From JAVBLK01 sp031553565 (GTDB lineage: Bacteria > Bacillota > Clostridia > Christensenellales > DUVY01), in the NCBI GenBank assembly GCA_031553565.1, contig JAVBLK010000055.1, positions 1-29,268 of the forward strand: a stretch of DNA of 29,268 nt. Direction: 5' to 3'. The position numbers and the translations under genes are program-made. Shown piece by piece: positions 15,873 to 23,110 of this stretch. The notes under the pieces were generated by a model. The model did no database searches. It worked only from the letters and a program-made list of their open reading frames with translations, and had not been told where the DNA came from. The number at the start of each line of letters is the position of its first letter. Within the stretch, counting starts at the first letter, position 1.

Positions 15873-16003
15873 TAAATACATTAAACCGCAAATTAAATAT
15901 CACGCCCGCAAAAGCACGTGTTTTTGACATTTTTCGAGTTATTTTTAAAACTTGCATCTAATTAACGCCCGAAAGCGCATAGCCGTTACTTTGCGCATTT
16001 TAA

Positions 16004-16032
16004 TTGCTTTTTCTGCCGTGCAGCGTTATACT
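16004..16032 (+). promoter_or_regulatory. Promoter of the HPr-like gene
   Basis: TTGCTT (16004-16009), 17-bp spacer, TATACT (16027-16032). The transcription start would give a ~32-base leader with GGAGGG at 16057-16062, 8 bases before the ATG: a conventional leader, unlike its divergent neighbour. Confidence 0.78.
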
Positions 16033-16070
16033 GTATACATAAAAACAAATTTTAGCGGAGGGAATTAATC

Positions 16071-16301
16071 ATGAAATCACTTACTATCAGCCTCAAGATG
16101 ATGGAGAACGTCAAGGAATTCGTCAACATCGTGTCTAAATACAATTACGACATCGATTTAAGGAGCGGCCGTTTCGTGATCGACGCAAAATCGATCATGG
16201 GTATCTTCAGTTTGGATCTGTCAAAGCCTGTGATCCTGGAGATCTACAGCGACAAGTGCGACGACCTTATCAAGGATCTGAAAGGTTTTATCGTCAAATA
16301 A
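16071..16301 (+). CDS. HPr-like protein without the phosphorylatable histidine
   Basis: 76 residues with the HPr fold. The C-terminal half AKSIMGIFSLDLSKPVIL is a clear HPr Ser46-region signature, with the serine three residues before GIFSL. In true HPr a GLHARPA motif around His15 is needed for PTS transfer; here the same position reads ENVKEFVNIV, so no histidine. The protein may still be phosphorylated on Ser by HPr kinase, as Crh is, or act as a sink or sensor. Monocistronic, between its own promoter and terminator. Such short HPr-like proteins are common in Clostridia; their role is not established. Confidence 0.88.
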   Translation: MKSLTISLKMMENVKEFVNIVSKYNYDIDLRSGRFVIDAKSIMGIFSLDLSKPVILEIYSDKCDDLIKDLKGFIVK

Positions 16302-16333
16302 CCGTCTTTAGCAATTTGATCTCAAAAATATGA

Positions 16334-16367
16334 GAGGCCGTCCTTATTTTCGGACGGCCTCTTTTTT
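16334..16367 (+). terminator. Intrinsic terminator of the HPr-like gene
   Basis: GAGGCCGTCC and GGACGGCCTC form a perfect ten-pair stem with an eight-base loop, followed by TTTTTT. It begins 32 bp after the stop codon. Confidence 0.95.
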
Positions 16368-16448
16368 GTGCGTTTATATTATAATACAGCGGCAATATAC
16401 GGGAGAAGCTTATTTCCGGCTGAAATTAGACCGGCCCGCTAAAAAGGA

Positions 16449-17075
16449 TCAGCTTTTAATCCGGTAAACAAACGCCGCGCCTTTTTTGACCGAAACAGAA
16501 ACCGTTTCGCTGACCGCTACGTTAGATATCCCCTGCGAGGTCAGCCGCGATATGCTGAGTCCGGCTAGCGGATAGATCAGTCCTCCGGACTCCTTGAATA
16601 ACACCCGCTCAGAGTACGGCAGCACCGATATGAGATCACCCTTTTCACAGGGGATCTCCAGATACGCGTCGGTAAAATAGATCTCGGTATCCTCGTCGTA
16701 TATGACCGCGTCCGCGCCCAGATAGTATGCGATCGGCAAGAGGTTGATGTTGCCGGCCACCTGATCCGCCCTGCCGCCCAGCGCGCCGTAAATATTGATG
16801 CGTGTAAAGCCCGTCCCGCACAAGCGCATTATTCCCAAATGCCCGTCCGTCTGGTCCTTGTTCATATTGTACGGGATAGCCTCGACGCCCGTCACCGCGC
16901 CCGAGACCGAGTCCATATCGCCTATTACCGCGTCGCAGCGTATTCCCGCGCGCCTTATAAGGTTATAGCCGCCGTCGGCGCACAGCACGTACTCCCCCTC
17001 GATTTTGTCGGGGATAAAATTGCCGTTAAGGATCAGCGCAGCCGCCTTTTGATTTGAAGCTCCTTCGCCTTTCAT
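16449..17075 (-). CDS. thiN: Thiamine pyrophosphokinase
   Basis: Transfers pyrophosphate from ATP to thiamine to make TPP. The family motifs LCADGGYNLIRRAGI and AVIGDMDSV are in the N-terminal half, DQTDGHLGIMRL follows, and a C-terminal beta domain (LPYSERVLF, ISNVAVSETVSVSV) binds thiamine. The open frame reaches back to an ATG at 17123, overlapping thiT by 35 bp; I prefer the ATG at 17075 (208 residues), 13 bases past the thiT stop, because the family begins near the LILNGNF strand. Neither start has a convincing Shine-Dalgarno. It is co-transcribed with thiT under the TPP riboswitch, a salvage unit: import, then activation. Confidence 0.92.
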   Translation of the reverse strand: MKGEGASNQKAAALILNGNFIPDKIEGEYVLCADGGYNLIRRAGIRCDAVIGDMDSVSGAVTGVEAIPYNMNKDQTDGHLGIMRLCGTGFTRINIYGALGGRADQVAGNINLLPIAYYLGADAVIYDEDTEIYFTDAYLEIPCEKGDLISVLPYSERVLFKESGGLIYPLAGLSISRLTSQGISNVAVSETVSVSVKKGAAFVYRIKS

Positions 17076-17088
17076 ACACAGAATAATA

Positions 17089-17838
17089 TTACATTGCGCC
17101 GCTTTTGTCAACAGCGTCCGCATTTTTTTGGGTATCGCCTGCGCAACGCCCGTTTAAATCGCCGTCAGTACACGTTTTCATTTTGTTCCCGTTTCTTCCC
17201 GCGCCGAAGTTTTTCCCGTCGTCCATATAGTTCATGAATTTACGCAAGGCAGGCACATATTGTATAAACGCGGCGGGCACAAGGCAGATTGCGATATCGA
17301 TGAGCAGTACGCTGTTATAGGCAAGGCTGTACGGCCACAGCCCCCAGCCCTCCGGCACATACGCCTGAAAAAAGACTACGCCGCTGATGATGGAGCACGC
17401 GAACCTAAGCAGCCCCGCCGCGGTTATGCCGAGCAGAAAGTCGCATTTTTTGAAAGCCTTGATATGCTTGAACGCGCCGGCGGCCGCGACCGCGCCGAAA
17501 CCCAGGAAATAATCCAGCAGCACCTGCACCGGATGATAGATTTGCGGATCCTGTATAAGCTGCAGCGCGCCGTATGCAAGCCCCACGATAAGCCCCTTGC
17601 GAAAGCCCGCGATGTATGCGAATAATGCGATCGGCAGCATGCTGGCGATCGTTATCGAGCCTCCCTGCGGGTTGTGCCATACGCGCCAGAAGGACAGCGC
17701 AAAGCTTAGTCCGACGCAAACAGCCGCCAAGGCAAGGTCTTTTGTCGTAAACTCGTTTTTCTTGAACATCAGGCTGAAAACTAGCAGCCCGACCGCGGCC
17801 GTCACCAAGAGTGCAGGGATAAACCAGTTGAGAAACAT
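17089..17838 (-). CDS. thiT: Thiamine transporter, ECF S-component (ThiT)
   Basis: Six-helix substrate-binding subunit of an energy-coupling-factor thiamine importer, membrane-embedded. Signature segments are GGSITIASMLPI at about 59-70 and QLIQDPQIYHPVQVLLDY at about 93-110. Start set at 17838, where AAAGGAG stands six bases upstream; an in-frame ATG at 17880 would add 14 polar residues with no ribosome site. A ~45-residue hydrophilic tail after the last helix is longer than usual for ThiT. ECF A and T subunits are not in the window and must be shared from elsewhere. The upstream TPP riboswitch confirms the substrate. Confidence 0.95.
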   Translation of the reverse strand: MFLNWFIPALLVTAAVGLLVFSLMFKKNEFTTKDLALAAVCVGLSFALSFWRVWHNPQGGSITIASMLPIALFAYIAGFRKGLIVGLAYGALQLIQDPQIYHPVQVLLDYFLGFGAVAAAGAFKHIKAFKKCDFLLGITAAGLLRFACSIISGVVFFQAYVPEGWGLWPYSLAYNSVLLIDIAICLVPAAFIQYVPALRKFMNYMDDGKNFGAGRNGNKMKTCTDGDLNGRCAGDTQKNADAVDKSGAM

Positions 17839-17937
17839 AAAAACTCCTTTTTGTTTCTCCGCTTTTTTGAATTTAGGCAAGGCAGAATTTGAATTTTAAA
17901 GGGACAGTTCCTTATTAGCCGTGGCATGGCGGCCAAT

Positions 17938-17977
17938 AAAAAAGTCCTCAGGCTTCTTGTTAGAAAGCTTAAGGACC
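17938..17977 (-). terminator. Conditional terminator of the TPP riboswitch
   Basis: On the minus strand GTCCTTAAGCTTTCT pairs with AGAAGCCTGAGGAC around AACA, then TTTTTT. It lies between the aptamer and thiT, so it is the expression platform: TPP binding should allow this hairpin and stop transcription about 100 bases before the thiT start codon. Confidence 0.88.
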
Positions 17978-18006
17978 TAAAAAGAACAACGCTCTTAAAA
18001 CCGGCT

Positions 18007-18104
18007 TCGCTTTCCTACGCGGGTATTAACCCACAGGTTCAAAGGGACATGCGGACACACGCAATCTCAACCTGTTATAACAGGTGCCCCTAGCGGAAGT
18101 CGCA
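18007..18104 (-). ncRNA. TPP riboswitch (THI element)
   Basis: The minus strand contains the conserved aptamer pieces in order: CTAGGGGCACC, TTGAGATT, GTCCCTTTGAACCTG, GGGTTAATACCCGCG and TAGGAAAG. These match the pyrimidine- and pyrophosphate-sensing arms of the THI-box. It precedes thiT-thiN and is followed by an intrinsic terminator, giving feedback control by TPP. A further hairpin, GCGGGTTTTATAAAAACCTG, sits just 5' of the aptamer. Confidence 0.97.
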
Positions 18105-18142
18105 GGTTTTTATAAAACCCGCAACTTATTTATTATGGATAT

Positions 18143-18171
18143 ATCTTAATACCGACAGCAATATTTGTCAA
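18143..18171 (-). promoter_or_regulatory. Promoter of the thiT-thiN riboswitch transcript
   Basis: TTGACA (18166-18171), 17-bp spacer, TAAGAT (18143-18148), about 40 bases before the aptamer. Perfect -35 hexamer. Confidence 0.8.
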
Positions 18172-18252
18172 GGATATAACAGATATTTCTTTGCTCACAG
18201 TATAATTTGCAATCTTTCATACCTATAAGTATTCGCGACCGGCGCGAGGGCG

Positions 18253-19203
18253 TCAGTCCATCCAAAGCGCCGCCGCGCCTACCAGGCCCGCGTCATTCCC
18301 CAAGGTTGCAGTATTCAGCTGTGTTTCGGGCCCGTATTTCCCGCCGTACGAATATTTTTTGATTTGCTTTCTCAACGGTTCCAGCAGCCTTTCGCCCGCG
18401 GCGCATACGCCGCCGCCCAAAATGACTGCCTGCGGACGCAGAGTATTTATAAGGTTTATTATACCTTCGCCTAAATAATTGATATATTTCTTTAAAACGG
18501 CGGTCGCAGCCTTATCGCCGCGCTCCTCGGCCAAAAACGCCGTCTGGCCGCCCGCAAATTCGATGTTGCCGCTGCTTACCTGCCACATCTCGCTGTCCTT
18601 ATTCTTCAGCATTGCCTCCTTGGTCATTCTGACAAGAGCCGTTGCCGATGCGTAGGCCTCAAAGCAGCCGCGCCTGCCGCAGGTGCATTTTATGCCGCCC
18701 GTGCGGATGACCATGTGCCCGGCCTCGCCGCCCGCTGATTTATTTCCCTCGACTATTTTTTTGCCGATGATTATGCCGCTGCCGACGCCCGTGCCCAAGG
18801 TTATGAGTATACTGTCGTCATAGCCCTTTCCGCCGCCGAACAGAGCCTCGCCTAAGGCCGCGACGTTAGCGTCGTTACTGACCTTTACGTTTACAGACGT
18901 GTGTCTGTGTATCTCTGCCGCAACCGGAACCTTCCGCCAGTTCAGGTTGTTCGCATATGTTACGACGCCGTTTGCGCTGTCGATCATTCCCGGCGAGCCC
19001 ACGCCTATGCCTGCCACATCCGACATTTTAACGCCTGCGCGGTCGGCGACTTCCTTTGCCAAAGCCGCCATATCGGCGCAGATCTCCTGATACGGCCTGT
19101 CTGCGCGCGTCTTTAAGTTGCCCTTGGATAAGATCCTGCCGTCGGACGCGACCAGCCCGGCCTTGATGTTTGTTCCGCCTAAATCGATCCCTATGTAGTA
19201 CAT
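18253..19203 (-). CDS. ROK-family glucokinase
   Basis: 316 residues from ATG 19203; the frame extends 22 codons further upstream but the fold starts at MYYIGIDLGGTNIKAG. The nucleotide loop is residues 4-16, the catalytic Asp is in SNDANVAALGE (near 111), the ROK zinc site is GEAGH (159-163) plus CTCGRRGCF (Cys at about 173, 175, 180). These are the glucokinase-type ROK features: ATP-dependent phosphorylation of glucose, or a close hexose, at C6. There is no helix-turn-helix, so not a repressor. Single-gene unit with its own promoter and a stable 5' hairpin. Exact sugar is not readable. Confidence 0.92.
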   Translation of the reverse strand: MYYIGIDLGGTNIKAGLVASDGRILSKGNLKTRADRPYQEICADMAALAKEVADRAGVKMSDVAGIGVGSPGMIDSANGVVTYANNLNWRKVPVAAEIHRHTSVNVKVSNDANVAALGEALFGGGKGYDDSILITLGTGVGSGIIIGKKIVEGNKSAGGEAGHMVIRTGGIKCTCGRRGCFEAYASATALVRMTKEAMLKNKDSEMWQVSSGNIEFAGGQTAFLAEERGDKAATAVLKKYINYLGEGIINLINTLRPQAVILGGGVCAAGERLLEPLRKQIKKYSYGGKYGPETQLNTATLGNDAGLVGAAALWMD

Positions 19204-19257
19204 AATAAACCCCGCGCCTTCTAATAAATTTGTGTGCCGATAATTATGAATTTTTCC

Positions 19258-19280
19258 GGGCGGCAACATTTGCGCCGCCC
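19258..19280 (-). promoter_or_regulatory. Stable hairpin in the 5' leader of the ROK gene
   Basis: GGGCGGC and GCCGCCC form a seven-pair GC stem. It lies between the promoter and start codon and has no U-run on either side, so it is not a terminator. It may affect mRNA stability. Confidence 0.5.
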
Positions 19281-19293
19281 GCAGCCTATAGAT

Positions 19294-19321
19294 ATTGTAA
19301 CATAACCGGATAAAATATCAA
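19294..19321 (-). promoter_or_regulatory. Promoter of the ROK glucokinase gene
   Basis: TTGATA (19316-19321), 16-bp spacer, TACAAT (19294-19299) on the minus strand, giving a leader of ~85 bases. Confidence 0.62.
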
Positions 19322-19434
19322 TGTATTTTTAGTGGATTCGCGCATCCGGAGCCGGAAATTCTGCCGCCTTTACTTATGAAAATGCCGGAAGGGCGCCGAG
19401 GAACATTTTAAGCCCGGCACTATTATGATGGTAT

Positions 19435-19650
19435 ATGAGTAAATACAATATCGACCGGATGACCGTAAGGGAAGTTATGGCCGTGCCGGAGCTTGTCGCC
19501 ATCATTGAAAAACACATACCGGGCATAACGCGGCATCCGCTGCTGTTTATGGTAAAGGGCAGGCTGATGCCCGACGTTATAAAAATGGCCGGGAACCACG
19601 CCGATCCAACAAAGATCAGGCTGATGTATGAGGAAGCCGCAAGGCTGTAA
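19435..19650 (+). CDS. Small stand-alone helical domain, 71 residues
   Basis: The sequence MTVREVMAVPELVAIIEKHI then PGITRHPLLFMVKG, and later MPDVIKMAG, resembles the short helical module found at the C-terminus of many Firmicute beta-glucosidases and as free small proteins: an 'EVM..PE..AI.EKH.PG...HP.....G' pattern. Here it stands alone with no enzyme attached. No clear Shine-Dalgarno or promoter; a TATTAT at 19421-19426 lies 8 bases before the ATG. The similarity is from memory of the family and needs a profile search. Function unknown. Confidence 0.7.
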   Translation: MSKYNIDRMTVREVMAVPELVAIIEKHIPGITRHPLLFMVKGRLMPDVIKMAGNHADPTKIRLMYEEAARL

Positions 19651-19731
19651 AACGCGCAGCCTTTACTTAAAAATGCGACTGTAATTCTTATTCTGTACAT
19701 ATCTGAAAAGTTTTTTGCGTTAAAACGCGCT

Positions 19732-19761
19732 TTGACATATTAAAACTTTCAGGTATATAAT
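19732..19761 (+). promoter_or_regulatory. Promoter of the ABC exporter gene, leaderless
   Basis: TTGACA (19732-19737), 18-bp spacer, TATAAT (19756-19761): both hexamers are perfect. GTCCGTA (7 bases) and ATG at 19769 follow. An earlier in-frame ATG at 19760 overlaps the -10 box itself and so cannot be in the transcript from this promoter. Confidence 0.85.
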
Positions 19762-19768
19762 GTCCGTA

Positions 19769-21478
19769 ATGAAAACTGTAATAAGAATTATTAAATGCGC
19801 AAAAAACTGGCGCGGGGCGCTGATTCTTGCGACCGTCTCGCTGGCGTTTGTCATCGGCATAAATCTGGCCGCACCCGCCTTCGTGCGGCAGCTTTTGGGT
19901 ACGATCGAGGACGGCGGCACTGCGGGGCAAATATGGATCATCGCGGGCGTACTGCTCGGCCTTTATATCCTTCGGACGGCCTTCCAGTTCATCAACAGCT
20001 ATTTTGCGCACGTTGCCGCGTGGCGAAGCGTCGCCGATGTAAGAAAGAAGCTTTACGGCCATCTGCAAAAGCTGTCGCTGCGCTTTTACCGCGACAAGCA
20101 AACGGGGCAATTGATGTCGCGCGTCGTCGAGGACACCGCCAATTTCGAGGTGCTGATCGCCCACGCCCTGCCCGACCTGATCACCAGTTTAATAATGTTC
20201 GCGGGCGTACTTGCCATAACCTTCTATATCTATCCCGCGCTTGCCGCGCTTACCTGCATACCGCTGCCGTTTATCGCCGGATGCTCCTTCTTCTTCCGCA
20301 AAATGAGAAAGCATTTCAACGAGCGGCAAAAGCGCAGCGCGGAGCTGAACGCGACCTTGCAGGACAATTTCTCCGGCATAAAAGAAATACAGGTGTTCAA
20401 CCGGCAGGATCACGAGGAAAATGTTGTCGGCGGCCTTGCGCATAAGCACGCTGACCAGACGATGAAGGGCATATTCTGGGTATCCGTCCTGCACCCGTCG
20501 GTAAACTTTTTGACCGGGTTAGGTACGCTGATAGTGGTTCTTTTCGGCGGCCTTTTCGCACTTGCCAAGGTTATGCCCGCCACCGAAATAACCGTTTTCC
20601 TGCTCTATTTAAGCCTGCTCTACACCCCTGTCGCAACCTTGGCAAGGGTTGTCGAGGACTTGCAGACCGCCATCATTTCCGGGCGGCGCGTGTTTGAAAT
20701 CATGGATACCGGGAGCGACATTGCCGATTTGCCAGGTGCAAAAAATTATCCCATGCTCACCGGTGACGTGGAATTTAAGGACGTCAGCTTTGAATACGAC
20801 AAGGAGATCGCTGTCTTAAAGAACGTATCGTTCCGCGTAAAACCCGGACAAATGGTCGCTCTTGTAGGGCCGACCGGCGCGGGCAAGTCTACGGTCATCA
20901 GCCTGCTTGCGCGGTTCTACGACGCCGATAAGGGCGTTATATCGATAGACGGAATAAATATCAGGGATATGACGCTGTCAACCCTGCGCGATCAGATCAG
21001 TATCGTGCTGCAGGATGTTTTCCTGTTTAACGGCACGATCGCCGACAATATCGCCTATGGCAGGAGCGGCGAAGTCTCCTTTGACGAGATCGTTGCGGCG
21101 GCGCGGGCTGCCTGTATACACGACTTTATCGGCGGCCTGCCCGAGGGCTATAAAACGATGATCGGCGAACGCGGCGTCAGGCTGTCGGGCGGACAGAAAC
21201 AACGGCTGGCGATCGCGCGCGCGATCTTGCGCGGCTCCCCTATCCTTATACTTGACGAAGCGACCAGCGCGATCGACAATGAAACCGAGGCGGAGATACA
21301 AAAAGCCATTGCCGAGCTGTCCGGCAAATGCACTATGATAGTTATCGCCCACCGGCTGACAACGGTAGAAAAGGCGGACGAAATACTTGTCCTGGATAAG
21401 GGCGGAATAGCCGAGCGCGGCAAGCACGCGGAATTGTTGGCGGCAGGCGGCGCGTATGCCAAGCTGCAAAAATCATAA
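19769..21478 (+). CDS. ABC exporter, fused membrane and ATPase domains
   Basis: 569 residues from the ATG at 19769. Six predicted membrane helices in the first ~310 residues are followed by a nucleotide-binding domain: Walker A GPTGAGKST (about 367-375), signature LSGGQ (about 472-476), Walker B ILILDE (about 492-497), then the H-loop IAHRL. This is the MsbA/LmrA-like (ABCB) half-transporter arrangement, working as a homodimer or with a partner; no second half-transporter is adjacent. The substrate is unknown: drug, lipid or peptide. Leaderless start inferred from the promoter. No clear terminator behind it; a 56-bp inverted repeat follows at 21489-21544. Confidence 0.93.
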   Translation: MKTVIRIIKCAKNWRGALILATVSLAFVIGINLAAPAFVRQLLGTIEDGGTAGQIWIIAGVLLGLYILRTAFQFINSYFAHVAAWRSVADVRKKLYGHLQKLSLRFYRDKQTGQLMSRVVEDTANFEVLIAHALPDLITSLIMFAGVLAITFYIYPALAALTCIPLPFIAGCSFFFRKMRKHFNERQKRSAELNATLQDNFSGIKEIQVFNRQDHEENVVGGLAHKHADQTMKGIFWVSVLHPSVNFLTGLGTLIVVLFGGLFALAKVMPATEITVFLLYLSLLYTPVATLARVVEDLQTAIISGRRVFEIMDTGSDIADLPGAKNYPMLTGDVEFKDVSFEYDKEIAVLKNVSFRVKPGQMVALVGPTGAGKSTVISLLARFYDADKGVISIDGINIRDMTLSTLRDQISIVLQDVFLFNGTIADNIAYGRSGEVSFDEIVAAARAACIHDFIGGLPEGYKTMIGERGVRLSGGQKQRLAIARAILRGSPILILDEATSAIDNETEAEIQKAIAELSGKCTMIVIAHRLTTVEKADEILVLDKGGIAERGKHAELLAAGGAYAKLQKS

Positions 21479-21488
21479 GGATATTCTA

Positions 21489-21544
21489 CGGACATTTTTC
21501 TTTGAGCAGGTGTGCGCTTTGGCCCGTCAAAAGAAAGCTGTCCG
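21489..21544. repeat. 56-bp inverted repeat behind the ABC exporter gene
   Basis: CGGACATTTTTCTTTGA and TCAAAAGAAAGCTGTCCG are imperfect inverted copies around a ~21-base loop. No U-run follows on either strand. It may protect the 3' end of the mRNA. The rest of 21545-21684 has no gene or other clear feature. Confidence 0.5.
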
Positions 21545-21684
21545 ACCAAAAAAGAAAGCCAGGATGACTAGATAAGAAATAAATGCCGACCGGGTTTAAA
21601 TACCTCGCGTCTTGCTGCGTTTCTTTTCTTGAGCATGCTTCCTGTAATATTTCACTGCCGGGGCGGAGATATTTGTTATTTTTT

Positions 21685-22344
21685 CTAGACTTTATCCGCT
21701 TTCTCTTCTGCAACCGCAGCTTCCTTAGCCTTCCGGCTTTTCTTTTTTGAGCGGACAGTAAGGAATATTATCAGCGCGGCGGCCGCCAATCCCAACACAA
21801 CTAATACTACTATCTGATATGCGCCGAAAAACTCCGTTATCTTAAGCCAGTTATCGCCCAAAAGAACTCCTGCAAAAACCAGGGCGGTGTTCCAGATAAG
21901 CGAGCCCAGGGCAGTAAGCAGCAGAAAGCTGACAAAATTCATCTTAGCAATGCCCGCAGGGATAGAGATCAGGCTGCGCAATACCGGCACCATGCGGCAC
22001 AGGAACACCGCCTTGTTTTCGCGCTTTTGATACCATGCGCAAGCCTTTGTTATGTCGGCGGGCTTCAGCCTGATAAACTTTCCGTACTTCCCGGTGAATT
22101 TTTCGATCCTGTTAAGTCCCAGCAGCCTGCCGAAAAAGTACAATACTATCGCGCCCGAAAGAGCGCCCGCCGTCGCGCACAGGATGACAAAGAAAGGCTG
22201 CAGCCGGGTATATGTGGTCATAAAGCCGCCGAAAGCCAAAATGACCTCCGACGGTATCGGCGGAAAAATGTTTTCCAAGGCAATAAGCAGGAACACCCCG
22301 ATATATCCTATCGAGTCCATAACTCGCATTACCCAATCGACCAT
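21685..22344 (-). CDS. DedA-family membrane protein
   Basis: 219 residues. Membrane segments flank the family core, FLCRMVPVLRSLISIPAGIAKM then FVSFLLLTALGSLIWN, with the conserved Arg/Pro/Gly positions; an acidic ALENIFPPIPSE near the N-terminus is also typical. DedA proteins are thought to move undecaprenyl phosphate or other lipids across the membrane. The C-terminal ~25 residues are rich in Lys, Arg, Glu and Ala. TATAAA and TATACT lie just before the ATG at 22344, with a poor -35 region; in-frame ATGs at 22329 and 22320 are possible alternatives. Confidence 0.93.
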   Translation of the reverse strand: MVDWVMRVMDSIGYIGVFLLIALENIFPPIPSEVILAFGGFMTTYTRLQPFFVILCATAGALSGAIVLYFFGRLLGLNRIEKFTGKYGKFIRLKPADITKACAWYQKRENKAVFLCRMVPVLRSLISIPAGIAKMNFVSFLLLTALGSLIWNTALVFAGVLLGDNWLKITEFFGAYQIVVLVVLGLAAAALIIFLTVRSKKKSRKAKEAAVAEEKADKV

Positions 22345-22383
22345 AGTATATTTATATGCGGAAACACTAAAAAGTATGGTTAA

Positions 22384-22510
22384 GGAACCGACGAATAAAT
22401 GAGGTTAATTTAGAGCAAGTATTTTTCAGCGCTTGTTTTTGCAGCAAATAGTAGAACTATTTCTGAAGGAAAGAAGACGTTTTAAGGCGAGAAAAACGCC
22501 GCTGTAAATT
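22384..22510. mobile_element. GGAAC-ended long-hairpin element, copy 2 (right end replaced)
   Basis: Matches the element at 1651-1808 from its left end (GGAACCGACGAATAAATGAG) through the core CAAATAGTAGAACTATTT to GCCGCTGTAAATT. Beyond that point the terminal repeat is missing. TTAA precedes it at 22380-22383. Its right-hand CGCCGCTGT now pairs with ACAGCGGCG just outside it and forms the sepF terminator. Confidence 0.7.
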
Positions 22511-22533
22511 ATATCGAAATATTCACAGCGGCG
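22492..22533 (-). terminator. Intrinsic terminator of sepF, partly made from the repeat
   Basis: On the minus strand CGCCGCTGT and ACAGCGGCG form a nine-pair stem with an internal AATAT-TTCG-ATAT mini-stem, then TTTTTCTC. It lies ~33 bp behind the sepF stop codon; one arm belongs to the repeat at 22384-22510. Confidence 0.85.
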
Positions 22534-22566
22534 GATTTTTGAGATAAAAATTGACGATTGCGATTA

Positions 22567-22986
22567 TCAGTTATCGTAAGGGATCGCTATATCAACCCCC
22601 TCCGGGGTCAACAGAAATATATTGCTGGAAATGCGGTGTACGCAGCCGCACAGGGCGTAGATCGCGCCGCTGATAAAATCTAGGATGCGCTGCGCGACGT
22701 CCTCGTCCGTGCCGTCAAGATTGATGATAGCCGGCTCCTTGCGTTTCAAATAATTGATAAGCACCTGCACGTCCTCGGCCGAGCGCGGCTGATAGATTAT
22801 AACGCTGCCATAGCTGCGCTTGGGCGCGGCGGTCACATTCTGCGCGGAAAAATCGGGCTGGCGATAGACCTGCCTGTCGCTTTGAAGCGGGTCAAACCTC
22901 TGATTGCGCTGGGAGGTAAAGCCGTCGTTTTCGCGGCTCTCGTCCTCCTGTCTGTTCCCGTTAAACCAATTACTGAATTTACTCAT
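22567..22986 (-). CDS. sepF: Cell-division protein SepF
   Basis: 139 residues. The C-terminal domain (from about residue 58, YGSVIIYQPRSAEDVQVLI, then INLDGTDEDVAQRILDFISG and FLLTPEGVDI) is the SepF FtsZ-binding fold. The first residues MSKFSNWFNG form the expected amphipathic membrane anchor, and a polar linker rich in Gln, Arg and Asp joins them. SepF tethers FtsZ to the membrane in Gram-positives. AGAGG stands five to six bases before ATG. It is 124 bp behind yggS, the usual ylmE-ylmF order. Confidence 0.95.
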   Translation of the reverse strand: MSKFSNWFNGNRQEDESRENDGFTSQRNQRFDPLQSDRQVYRQPDFSAQNVTAAPKRSYGSVIIYQPRSAEDVQVLINYLKRKEPAIINLDGTDEDVAQRILDFISGAIYALCGCVHRISSNIFLLTPEGVDIAIPYDN

Positions 22987-23110
22987 TTCGCCTCTTTCCC
23001 GGCCGTGTCAACCGACGAAAGCTCAGACCGGGATCAACTTGTAATTCTATTTGCGCAAAAGTATTTGCGGACACTGTTGTTATATACAGGCATTAAAAAT
23101 GCGCTGCGCA

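Noticed and set aside
17897..17920. Near-palindrome AAGGGACAGTTCCTT before thiT as an operator or element end
   Set aside because: Too short and imperfect to separate from chance; it lies downstream of the riboswitch terminator, where an operator would be unusual.
22345..22390. Leaderless promoter for dedA (TATAAA six bases before ATG)
   Set aside because: No acceptable -35 box or extended -10, and a second TATACT touches the ATG. Not counted among the five leaderless cases.
23000..23110. Possible small gene between yggS and sepF
   Set aside because: Only short frames without ribosome sites on the transcribed strand; I see nothing to support a gene.
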